A DNA stretch of 64,000 nt, from assembly GCA_024036415.1 (NCBI GenBank), contig JAMWET010001365.1, positions 249,501 through 313,500 of the forward strand, read 5' to 3'. Of this stretch, positions 36,365 through 48,400 are shown one piece after another. This DNA comes from Prochilodus magdalenae. Its lineage: Eukaryota; Chordata; Actinopteri; Characiformes; Prochilodontidae. Position numbers and translations under genes: made by a program. The notes beneath the pieces are model-generated. The model did not search any database, was not told where the DNA came from, and was given only the letters and a program-made list of their open reading frames with translations. How positions within the stretch are numbered: the stretch's first letter is position 1; the number at the start of each line of letters is the position of its first letter.

Positions 36365-36960
36365 CGCTGGTCTTTAGGGGGTTTAGCAGAGAGAATTCAG
36401 AAATGGGTTCTTTCATTAATATGGTTAAGAAATGCTCTGTTTCTCCTCAGTTATAGGAAAGTTCATCTTAATAAAGACGTTTTTTCTTTGGGTCAGCAAA
36501 ATATCTCTATTTCAAAACAGCACAAAACCTCACGCCATGAAATACACACACTTCCTAAGAATCCATGTCTTAGTTCCAGTTTATTTGTCTGTTTACCTAC
36601 TGATAAATAATCTAAACTAAATAGCTTTCTGGGCTGGTTTAGTCATCTATTTGTTTTGGGTGCAGTCATGTTGTTTCGTGTGAACTGATGAATCAGATAG
36701 ATTGGTTAAGATCATAATTCCCTCTGCAGACACAGTTAGACCCTTTTAAGTGGCTGTGGCCCCTCTCTGAGAAAACTTGCCTAGGTGTGGCTCACCCAAT
36801 GCCAAGACACAGTCCAGTACAGCAGTCAACATATTTAGTTTTCCATACATGCCAACCTTACCAAGATAGCTATGAATTCTATGAAGGGCTAGGCTAGTTA
36901 ATGCAGGTCTGGTGTCACTCTGGGCCTTGTGTACCAGGGATACACTATAAAAAGGATTGC
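36365..36960 (+). repeat. R2 repeat, third copy
   Basis: Direct copy of about 21990-22600 (agaattcagaaatgggttct, cttcctaagaatccatgtct, gctatgaattctatg) with small deletions. Non-coding. Confidence 0.75.
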
Positions 36961-36984
36961 CACTCACAGTGGGTCTTTAATGAA

Positions 36985-37160
36985 CCTGATCGTTAGTGTC
37001 TGACTACATCTGTCCGTTTGAACACCACATCCACCTTTGATGCAGGAGGCCTCTTACACATATTTCACAGGCCAGTGCAGTGTCAGTGCATGGGATATGC
37101 AAGCAGATGACTCACTGTGAAGTGCCTGTGTTAAGCAGTTGTGGGCTGAAGATTAGGGAA
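36985..37160 (+). repeat. Repeat matching 8.9-9.2 kb in inverse
   Basis: The reverse complement shares gcttgcatatcccatg and neighbouring words with 9060-9180. It extends the R2 copy to its left. Confidence 0.5.
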
Positions 37161-37278
37161 CCAGTTAAGCACCTCTCAGTCTTTGGTTTTAGATATTAAG
37201 CTACAAATGAGTGACATTTTATTTTACTCAAAATCCCCCAAAATTTGGGATGGAATAAGAAATACTAATAAAACCAGA

Positions 37279-37497
<219 letters not shown>

Positions 37498-39101
37498 ATA
37501 TTGCCCTCCATAATTATTGGCACCCCTGGTTAAGATGTGTTCTTTAGCTTCTCATAAATTGAGTTTTTTTCAAAATAATATAGGACCATGATGGAAAAAA
37601 AGAGTAAAATCCAACCTTTACCTCAAGTGAATTTTAAGGGGGAAATAAAATCCCTGACTAAGAAATAATTATTCTTCATAAAATCACCTGTTCCACAATT
37701 ATTGGCACCCCTAACAATTCTTAGGAAATAAATTTAATAAAAGTATTTCTGTCACTTCTACAGTAGTTTACGAAGTTGATCAGAGTATGTAGGAACATTT
37801 AATTAGTAATTCACAACTTCCTGTTTACCTGGGGTATAAATATGACGTGACACAGAGGCCATTTCTCTTCAACATGGGAAAGACAAAGGAACATACCATT
37901 CAAGTAAGGCAGATGTGTGTTGACCTTCACAAGTCAGGCAATAAAATAGCAAGAAAATAGCCACTCGCCTACACCTGTCTATATGTACCGTCAGAGGAAT
38001 TATTAAGAAGTTTAAAACAACTGGAACAGTGGTAAACAAACCTGGACGAGGACGCAAGTTTAATTTGCCACCACGCACAGTGAGGAGGATGATAAGAGAA
38101 ATAAAAAGTTCTCCAAAGCTCACTGTTACAGAATTGCAACAAACGGTAGCTTCTTGGGGTCACAAAGTCTCCAAAACAACCATCAGGCGCTATCTACCTG
38201 CCAACCAGCTGTTTGGGAGGCATGCACGGAAAAAACCTTTTCTCACTCACAATCATAAACGCAAACATTTGGAGTTTGCTAAGCGGTACTGGGACTTCAA
38301 CTGGGACCGTGTGCTGTGGTCAGATGAAACAAAGATAGAGCTTTTTGGCAACAAATGCTCTAAGTGGGTCTGGCATAACACAAGAGCTGAGTATGCAGAA
38401 AAGCACCTCATGCCCACTGTGAAATACGGGGGAGGATCAGTGATGCTGTGGGCCTGTTTCTCTTCCAAAGGCCCTGGGAACCTCGTTAGGGTGCATGGCA
38501 TCATGAATGCTTTGAAATACCAAGACATTTTAAAACAAAATCTGGTGGCTTCTGCCCGAAAGCTGAAGATGGGTCGTCACTGGGTCTTTCAGCAAGATAA
38601 TGACCCTCAACATATGGCCAAATCTACACAGAAATGGTTCACCACACACAGAATCAAGCTCCTCCCATGGCCATCTCAGTCCCCATACCTCAACCCCATT
38701 GAAAACCTGTGGGGTGAGCTGAAGAGGAGAGTGCAGAGGAGAGGACCCAGGTCTCTGGATGATTTAGAGAGAATGTGCAAAGAGGAATGGTCAAAGATCC
38801 CTCTTTCTGTATTCTCCCATCTTGTGAAACATTATAGGAGAAAATAGGTGCTGTTTTGTTGGCAAAAGGGGGTTGTACAAAGTATTAACATCAGGGGTGC
38901 TAATAATTGTGGCACACATGATTTGATGTTAAACAATTATTTCTTAATGTGGGATTTTTTTTTAAAATTCACTTCAGTTAAAGGTTGGATTTTACTCTTT
39001 TTTCCATCGTGGTCCTATATTATTTTGAAAAAAAAACTCCATTTATGAGAAGCTAAAGAACACATCTTAACCAGGGGTGCCAATAATTATGGAGGGCACT
39101 G
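37498..39101 (+). mobile_element. Tc1/mariner element Tc1-E
   Basis: Same subfamily as Tc1-B, with very similar terminal repeats and the same inner repeat (ccacaattattggcacccc near 37694). The outermost left bases are altered (attgccctcc instead of cagtgccctcc). The right end is intact (ggagggcactg, then TA). It carries a broken transposase. Confidence 0.93.
37874..38847 (+). pseudogene. Tc1-like transposase pseudogene (Tc1-E)
   Basis: It starts at ATG 37874 (MGKTKEHTIQVRQMCVDLHK) but a small rearrangement near 37940 gives an early stop. The frame is open again from 38029 to 38847 and keeps the DDE blocks ([32 protein letters not shown]). A point change after HYRRK ends the protein about 15 residues early. 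It shares with Tc1-G a 6-base insertion (after HTIQ) absent from Tc1-B. Confidence 0.9.
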
Positions 39102-39140
39102 TATGTGTGTGTGTCTGTGTGTGTGTGTGTATATAAATAT

Positions 39141-39171
<31 letters not shown>

Positions 39172-40768
39172 CAGTGGGGTGCGGAAGTTTGGGCAGCGTT
39201 GTTTATAAAGTATACCTTTATATAGTATACTATACTATTGATAGTTTGTATAAAAAAATTCTGTTAAATATATCATATAGGGGACAAACACAGTGATATT
39301 TGAGAAGTGGAATTAAGTTCATATGATTTACAGAAAGTGTGCAATAATTGTTTAAACAAAAGTAGGCAGGTGCATAAAAAAAAAAAAAACGTAACTCAAT
39401 ATTTAGTAGATCCTCCTTTTGCAGAAATAACAGCCTCTACATGCTTCTTATAGCTTCTAATGAGAGTCTGGATTGTGGCTGAAGGTATTTTAGACGAGTC
39501 TTCTTTACAAAACATCTCTAGTTGATTCAGGTTTGATGGTTTCCGAGCATGGACAGCTCTCTTTAATTGACACCACAGATTTTCAATAATATTCAGGTCT
39601 GGGAACTAAGATGGCCATTCCAGAACGTTGTACTTGTTCCTCTGCATGAATGCATTAGTAGATTTTGAGCAGTGTTTAGGGTCGTTGTCTTGTTGGGAGA
39701 TCCAGGTCCGGCGCAGCTTTAGCTTTGTCACTGATTCCTGGACATTGGTCTCCAGAATCTGCTGATATTGACTGGAATCCATGCGTCCCTCAACTTTAAC
39801 AAGATTCCCAGTCCCTGTACTGGCCACACAGCCCCACAGCATGATGGAACCACCACCAAATTTTACTGTAGGTAGCAGGTGTTTTTCTTGGAGTGCTGTG
39901 TTCTTTTTCCTCCATGCATAACGGCCCTTGTTATGCCCAAATAACACAGCACCTTATTCCAAAATGAAATTGGCTTGTCCAAATGTGCTTTAGCATACCT
40001 CAAGCGGCTCTGTTTGTGATGTGGGCGGAGAAAAGGCTTCCTCTGCATCACTCTCCCATATAGCATCTCCAGTGCGCTGGACAGTTGAACGATGCACAGT
40101 GACTCCAGATCATGTTGTAGGTCTTTGGTGCTGGTCTGTGGGTTGACTCTGACTGTTCTCAACATCCTTCGCTTCTATTTATTCGAGATGTTTCTTGGTC
40201 TGCCACTTCGAGCCTTGACTTGAACTGTGCCTGTGGTCTTCCATTTTCTCACAAGGTTTCTCACAGTGGAGACTGAAAGCTGAAATCTCTGAGATAGCTT
40301 TCTGTGTCCTGCCCCCAAACCATGACGGTGAACAATCTTTGTTTTCAGGTCATTTGAAAGTTGTTTTGAGACTCCCATGCTGCGACTCTTCAGAGAAGAT
40401 GCAAAGAGGAGAAAAACTTACAATTGCCCCCCTTAAATACCCTTTCTCATAATTGGAGTCACCTGTGTATGGAGGTCAAGGGTCACTGAACTTACCAAAC
40501 CAAATTTGAGTTCCAATAATTAGTTCTAAAGGTTTTGAAATCAATAAAATGACAACAGTGCCCAAATTTATGCACCTGCCTACTTTTGTTTAATCATTTA
40601 TTGCACATCTTCTGTAAATCATATAAACTTCATTTCACCTCTCAATTATCACTGGGTTTGTCCCATATATGATATATTAAATGTAATTTTTTTATCCAAA
40701 CAATCAATGCTTTATAAAGGTAGATCAGGAAAATTAACAACGCTGCCCAAACTTTTGCACCCCACTGT
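39172..40768 (-). mobile_element. Tc1/mariner element Tc1-F
   Basis: The ends are inverted: cagtggggtgcggaagtttg on the left and caaacttttgcaccccactg on the right, each flanked by TA. It sits inside tetranucleotide repeats: (TACA)n on the left side and (TGTA)n on the right. A fourth Tc1 subfamily in this window. Confidence 0.92.
39430..40378 (-). pseudogene. Tc1-like transposase pseudogene (Tc1-F)
   Basis: Minus-strand pieces: the N-terminus at 40378-40175 (MGVSKQLSNDLKTKIVHRHG), ending at a stop; the middle at 40165-39863 (RKPFLRPHHKQSRLRYAKAH); and the core at 39947-39606 with WISQQDNDPKHCSKST. A stop codon falls directly after NVLEWPS. The Glu block (FPDLNIIENLW) follows beyond it in the same frame. 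Inactive. Confidence 0.88.
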
Positions 40769-40769
40769 A

Positions 40770-41240
40770 CATGTATGTATGTATGTATGTATGTATATAC
40801 ATATGTATATATACATATTAACTCTGTATAGTCCTTATGCGATATTCTTGTTAATTCTATATACTCCTTGTTGAAAAATCTTGCTAACTCCGTATACTGC
40901 TCTGTATATTAATAGTTAATGAATAGGTCAACTTCCAATCACAAATTAAAGGTTAAATCAATTTTTTGTCTTTTTTTTTCTTTGTAGCTAGAAATTTTCC
41001 ACCTTGCTTATCATCTTTTTTCAAGACCCTTACATACAACAGTCACTTCAAATGCTAGGATAATACATGAGGGTCCGAGCCTTCGTGCCCTCAAAAGCCC
41101 AAAACAAGGCTCCTTAAAGTCTGAGGCTATAAATAAAGTGTTATTAGACTCCATCTAAGGTGTTCTTTAAGTTGTTCCGCTGAATGCACAAACCCAGGTT
41201 CATTTCCTCATGTTATTCAAAGTAGGGTGCCTGGGCCTGG
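40770..41240. other. Upstream region of gene 2
   Basis: (TGTA)n at 40771-40800, then AT-rich sequence with near-repeats of actccgtatact / actctgtatagt. A tataaata lies at 41129-41136, too far from the start to be the core promoter. No other gene. Confidence 0.4.
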
Positions 41241-41241
41241 T

Positions 41242-41250
41242 CATAAAAGG
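41242..41250 (+). promoter_or_regulatory. TATA-like box of gene 2
   Basis: cataaaagg lies 66 bases before the start codon. A start site about 30 bases on (near 41275) would give a 5' UTR of roughly 40 bases, plausible for a secretory gene. No experimental support. Confidence 0.5.
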
Positions 41251-41315
41251 CACCGCAAGACTGAGACTTCACATCAGTCGTGTGTCTGTGGTAGCTGCAG
41301 GGCGTCTCTCAGACC

Positions 41316-44300
41316 ATGGCTTTGCAGGCAGTGCTGTTAGGAGTTGTAATACTCATCTCAGGTGAAAACTGTGCATCTATATTAATATTATAACTACACA
41401 GTGAGTTGAAACAGAGTGCTATTATTGCTAATATTGATTTATGTATTTTTTCTTGCAGGTCAATTTTGTTCCGTCTCAAGAGCAGAACCCAGTAAGTATC
41501 TGACTGAAGTTTCTGACATTTTGTACTTTTGTTAATGATAAAAAATGTCATTAATATTAGTGCTTCATATATTCCATATTTTACTATGTCACCTGTGTTG
41601 GTTGGGTGTACTAGTTGTTGAGTAATCTGTTTCTTGTCTCATCCCTTCAGATGTGTGTAAGACTTATGGCAGTGGCATCATTGATCCATTCAGTAAGAAC
41701 TTATTCTATTTGAAGACCACGTGTCCTATCACACTGACGCGCTTCACTCTTTCGGGGGTGAACTGTGAAGTCACCGTCCAGCGTGGATCAAATGGCCTCA
41801 TGACCAAAGTAGAGATTTTGGTGAATAAAGTCAGAACTGTGCTTCAGGATGGCAAAGTCTTTGTGGAAGGAAACAGGTATTTGTCAACCACTGGACAATC
41901 ACTGCATCAGGAGTGGAGAATGTGATTTCAATTCTAATCTTGAAGCCACCAGCTAATTTTATTATTGGGGATAGATTTGCATTCTCTTTACTTTCTTTGA
42001 CCATTCTTTAAAATATGATTCACCATTAAATGTAGACTCACATGTCAGCTATTAAAGTCACCTGCATGTGCTGCAGAAGTGGATTATTTTAGCAGGTTGC
42101 AGGAAAAATGAGATTTCTGTACCAAATTCCTAACACCCTCATTTTTGGGAATATTCTAATTTCCTGTTTTCAGATGAAGCATGAGATTCTTGTTATAATG
42201 TTTATGAATTTACTGATGAAACTTTTCTGTGGTCGGCTTATCCCTCTTTTCTTTAGTGTCTCTCTTCCTTTTGATCACACATATCAGCTTGTGTATGAAT
42301 ATGGCATCTACATCAAGTTTCGAAGCAAGGTTCTCCCTTTTACTGTCACCTGGCGCAATCATTCCGAGGGAATCAGTTCACTTTGGGTGAGTTGACAATA
42401 CACATTAAAACAGTAGAGCAGGATTTTCTTTGCCTTAAAATTATAATATATATATTTTTTATATAATTAAAATCTGTAGATAAAAAAACAGCAACAAAAA
42501 ATAAATAACAAAACATACCACTGTCATTAGATAAGAAAATATTGTTACTGTCCAATAAATAACACCCATCTCCGTTTTTGTTTACTTTTACTTTTCTGCA
42601 TCATTTGAACACAGAAGCTGTCATTTAGACTGTGTATAAATGTAATGAATGGACCAACAGAAGTGACCCAAAATTGTATGGAAATAAGTCTGGTTCCATA
42701 GCCTTACAATAAAATTCAATTAGTCCTAAATTTGTCCTCTCCTGTATAGATGGCATTTGGAGAAACTTCTTTTTTTTTTTTGGACAGCGCTAATATATTT
42801 CTAGTCTACATTACATGAAATGAAACTAAATCATAGTTACCATGTTATATTTTTATTAAATATAATTGCTGATTTTACAGTACTAGACCAAACATTTAAG
42901 ACCATGTAAAAAAGGTTATGTCAAATCTCTTTGAATAATTTCTGTTTCTCTGTTCATCTGTAAATATTCACACAATATAAAAAAAAAATCTGCTCTCTAC
43001 TTCAAAAATTTTTCATTTTTTTGTATATAATTAAATGCCAACATGTCCATGGTGCTGATTTGTAGCCACATTTCTTCAGGTGCAGCTGGATCATGACTTG
43101 GTAACAGGAATGACTGGGATGTGTGAACTGAAAACACGTGGTAAGTGTCTAGAAATAGATTTTTGAACTGAGAAAAGTTAACAGAGAAAATTGCTATATT
43201 ATGTATATATTTTGTAATCTCTCTTTCTAAAATTTGTTACAAATGGCTTAATTGTGGCTTGATGGCTTAATATTTCTTGATCATCATCTACAGGATCCTT
43301 AAAGGACTTTGTCCCCGGTAATATCATCAAGGATAGAACATGTATCACGGAAGATTTCGTTAGCCAGGGCTCAACTAAACGGTCTGAGGTACGTAATACA
43401 AAAATGTCTTGAGCAGCTTAATGTCTAGCCCACTACAAGTGGGGCTAACGTCCTTCTTTCGTGTAATTGTTGGGAAAGCTCTGGTTGCTGGGACCTGTAT
43501 ATTCCCTGTCAGTGTCAAATGTGCGAGTGGGGTTTGAACCCACTGATCCTAATGTTGGAATATCTGTTTGGAATGCCACGTGGCTGTGTACTGCTTTAGT
43601 TGGAGTAAAGATTTTGCAATGATGTAGTGATAAGCAGGACTAGACAATGTGTGAAGGGGTTCACAAAGATTCTGTGGTTTAAGAACACAGCATGAACCTC
43701 GCTGTCTTTTTCTCAGAATCTTTTTTAAATAACAAATTTAAGAAAAAATGTAGGAAATTGTCCTTACTTCCTGCAATATAAGAAAGTAGTGTCCTTGTCT
43801 CTCCATATATCCACATATAATCCACATTCATTATAACCTTTGAACTATGAATATAATTATTTGTTTTTTTAGGTCTGTCAGCCCATGTCTGAGATCCTTG
43901 AGTGTCCTGGAATAATGGTGGATATGTTTGATTTGTATTTGCAATACTGCCATTTAAACATGTATGCAACAATAAACAAGTATGCAAAGTGTGCGTATTT
44001 TGAAGAGTTTGCTCGCTTGTGTGGAAATAACAAGCCTGCCATGGCCAGAGAGGAGCCATGGCCAGAGTGGAGACAAAAAACCTCATGTGGTGAGTTCAAT
44101 TGTTGAGCCTGTTGCATTTTGAGTCTCATAGGTTTTCAAAGTGTACAAGCAATACTGAAAATCTACCTTATCCACAGAGAAGCCTACCTGTCGTGGAAAT
44201 TTGACATATCAGGAATTTGGTCCTCCCTTCCCCCCCACCTGCACCAACCCCCAGCCACCTTCAGACACCTTAACCAGCACATGTTTGCCTCCACAAGGTG

Positions 44301-44665
44301 GGGTGAATTTAAATATAGTTCTGTAATGTTTGTTGTATAACGTCTATAGGTTGAGAATTGATTTCATATTACTAAAAGACTAACAGATGTCCAGCTTTGC
44401 AATGAAATGTCATCCATAACACTAGTGCTACTGTAAGATATAAGTGTTATCAACCGAGCTGGTAAAGCTAGCGTAGCAGGTATGTATGATGAATCACAGT
44501 ACTCGCATGCACTAACTTGCTGCCTTTGATTCATTCTTATTCAGGTATGGTCCTGAATGATCGCGCTGAAGGCTACCGCTGTATTAGTGTGAAGGATTGC
44601 CCGTGTGTACATGGAGGGAAGACATATCCAGCGGGAGCAGAGCGCAAGACAAAGTGTCAGTCATG
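41316..44665 (+). CDS. Gene 2: signal peptide and D1 assembly (exons 1-9)
   Basis: The signal peptide is residues 1 to about 16. VWD1 (about 27-165) starts CKTYGSGIIDPFSKN and has no GDPH-type metal-binding box. C8-1 (about 166-269) includes VCQPMSEILECPGI. TIL1 (about 270-349) includes PTCRGNLTYQEFGPPFPPTC and KDCPCVHGGKTYPAG. In VWF and MUC2 this assembly helps chains pack and link. The CGLC position reads TGMC here. Confidence 0.88.
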
Positions 44666-45441
44666 GTGAGAAAATAGATGGTCTGCATTATGTATTGGTC
44701 TTTTCAGTACTTCAAACTAAAGCTATATAATAGAAACATCTGTCAGACTTAAAGGCATAAGAAAATGCAAGACAATAGTTTTTAAAAGATTTAAAAACAT
44801 GTATGCTCCGATAGGCGCAGTTCTAATCTAAGTACGTCTTTTGTCTTAGTGTATGTGCCCAAGGCAAATGGACCTGCTCTGATAACGTCTGTCCTTCTAC
44901 ATGTAACATCGAAGGCCAGTTTGTCACTACCTTTGATGGTAAACAATATTCTGTGCCTGGAAAATGTACCTATGTGGCTGCATTGGTGAGTGAATAAACA
45001 AATCTCTCATAATAAACTTGCATGCAGTATTATGTCAATACTAATTAGATTTTCTAATTCTACCAAATCATATGACAGGGACTCAGCTGGCAAGTGGCTA
45101 TCAAGTTTTCTGACACAGACGCATCTATTGCAGAAATGTACCTTCAAGTGAATCAGGTGTGTTTTTTTTTTTAAATCCTTAGCCAATTAAGTTGTCATGT
45201 TAATTGTCTTCATGGACTTCCTACCAAAGAGCAATGACGATGCTTTACTCTTTGTTTAGGACAAATACACCTTTTCCACAAACAGCGTGAAACTAGGACA
45301 GGATGAGATCACTGATCTGTCCAAGACAGGTAGGTTCTCTTCAGAGTGATGGGAATAATACACACACACACACACACACACAATTAAAATGCTCAGATAA
45401 ACTGCAGATTAAGAGCAGCATAACCATAAAACAAAAGTATC

Positions 45442-45485
<44 letters not shown>

Positions 45486-48400
45486 TAATAATAATAATAA
45501 TAATAATAATGATAAAAACTAAAACACTGCAAAACAGCAGTAAAGAGCTCCAACAAAGAACACACTGTTTGGAACAAAAGTGAACAGTAGCTGACAGCCA
45601 AATAAACTGTAATAATTTCTAAAACAAGAAACACATCAAACAGAGATATTACATTCCTTGGATTTCCCATAAAAATAAACCAAGCCATATGGGTATGGCA
45701 GAATGTACCAAGTTCCAGGACTGGCTGGACACACTGCTCAAAGTAACAGACTTAGCAATTTGGAGCCTAGACAGACCAACATATATATGTGAAAGACAGA
45801 GTAAAATGCAATACAAAATAATCAACATTTTATTACACATAGTAATAAAAGTAATAACATAATAACTATGTAACTATGAACATCTGTTAGCAGCAAGTAG
45901 CCTAAAGCTACATTCTAGTGACATGCAGAAATAAAAGGTAGCCACGTTGCTTTATTCCAAACACCCTGTCACTGCTTTTAATCTATACCGATAAAAACAT
46001 ACCTGGTAGACCCAACGCTACCGGCATTAATCGGATCTGGGGACTGGGTGTTTATGCTCCATGCTGTATACAACAAAAATAGAACTTAAAAGTTCAGCTT
46101 GGCCGCATCCCTCTCATACGTAATATCCATATACACACACTTAAAGGCACACGGATGCTGCCATAGTTACCAGCATTGGCTCGGCTCGACAATTTAAACA
46201 CAACAGAAAACACAACATACTTTCTCTACCCGGTGTTCCCAGATCTGATTTTGCAAAGACTGGGAATCTTGCAGAGTCACTATTTACAACACTGCAACTA
46301 GATTTTTAGATTATTTCCCATCCTGTTCGACGGTAGGCTACAAGTAAACACTGTAGGCCCGTTCGGCAGTGTTTTATCTAGCTAGCTAGTTAGGTTTGGC
46401 ATAGCATTATTACCCTTCCTTACAAGATAGGATAACTTGAAAATAGCTTTAAAACGTGCAGAGATTTAGAAGCGGACTGTTTACTGCATGTCTCTGCACA
46501 TGAATGAACCCTTGGATGAACGCCACGGTGAGAAAAAGACTGACATAAAACTGCAATCCTGACCACCTTACACTGAACGATCGGGATGACGCAAGTGCAA
46601 CGCATCTCTAGCAAGACTCTCATGATTTGTTCGTTTGGTGTAAGGTCAATACAGCAGAACTGAACTAGATACCTTTAGGACCCTGAGGCGTCTATCTAAA
46701 TGCTCTGCCCGCGGGCCCCAGGTGGCTGGGTATCTGCCGGCTCCCATAAAATCTAAGTAAAATCTCTTCACTAGATAAAACGGAAACTTATCGCACAGGC
46801 TACACAAGCACAATGAAAGATCACGTGTACATGAACAGTATGCCTAATAAAATAAGTTTATAAGCTCATTTGACAGATTCAGTTGGCAGCACAAAATATA
46901 TCAAAAGTAAGTCACAACAACCCTTTAAACTGGCCAAATCAGTTGTTCCAAACAGTGAGGTCTCCCATCTGATATCAGGAGTGCTAGCTGTCCATGTCAT
47001 TACATGCTTGAAGCAGCTGTCTTCTGTTCTTAGGCGAACAGTGTTAGTGATAGTATCATTAACCATGAAACTTGTGAAATGGATCTGTGAAGGGTTCAGT
47101 GTGATCCATTCAGATTTGAAGGCATGGTTCTTCCACCACTGAAGCCAAAGCCAGTCTCTTACCCATTTTACAGATTAAGGTGATTAGCATGTTTATCAGT
47201 ATTCAAACAGCTTATAAACTAGCTGGGGGAAAAAACGTTCGAGTACTATCGAAACTATAACAGTTTGGAAAGTAGTGGGTTAAACATCACAGCATATTCA
47301 CAGCAGGCTGTTAAACCCCATTTGCACTTAACATAACAATAGCTGTAACTGTTCAGAGGTCATATGTTGAATAGTTATATTGACTTCCTGAAGAGTATTC
47401 TGGAAACTATTTATTCGTCAATGTTTTTACAGTGCTGAAACTCCTTTTGCCTTTACATTAATGCAGCTCTGCTCCAGTGCACCCCAGCCCAATAAAGCGC
47501 TGATTTATGTACACCAGCTCGACACAGTCTGTCCTGTACCATGTGTGTGTGATTTGATTTGATTTTTTTTTTTTTTAGCTAATACCACAGTCTTCTGGCA
47601 GTCTTCAATGTTTGTTCAGGTCCAAACATCTTTTGGCTTGAAAATGAAAGTCCAAGTTTCTCCAGAAATCCAGCTGTATTTGCATTTACCACCAACTGAA
47701 AAGACTACAGGTATTCATTTATTCATGTGCACTGTCTTTAAATGTTTGAGTGTGTTTCTGTACATGTGCACATTTATTCCACATCATTATAGGTCTTTGT
47801 GGAACCCATAACAATAACACAGAGGATGACTTCACCACTAGCAGTGGCATTGTAGAAAATGCTGTTCGGCCTTTTACCCAGTCCTGGACAGTGGGAGACT
47901 GTAGCCCACCTGATTCTTCTATGTGCATCAACACTGATAACGGTAAGGGTCTTGTTTTTTACCATACAGGTCATAATATTTATGGTTTGTTTATACAGTG
48001 AAAAGTTATTTTCAAGTTGTTGTAAATACTTTTAGTAAACCAAATTTTGTCACTGCATTGGCAGATCATTTTTCTGGTTCAAACATGTTTCTTCAAATAA
48101 GCCATGTTATCTACCAATACAGTGAGATCATTTGGCTTAATAATCACAAGTAAAAAAAGTCTAGATAAAAGTTGAATACTCTTATAATACGGTCAATCTG
48201 CAGAATACATGATATATATACTACATATAGGATAATTGTACTTTCCAAGATATAAGCATAAACACCAAAATGTCTTTAAGATTATGGACAATATTCATTT
48301 AATCAAGATTGTCCAGATTTTGTCAGGTGCTGTATGTTTATTCATACTAGGTTTTATTTCCTGTTTTCAGTTTAATTCCCTTTTAATATGTTCTTTTGTG

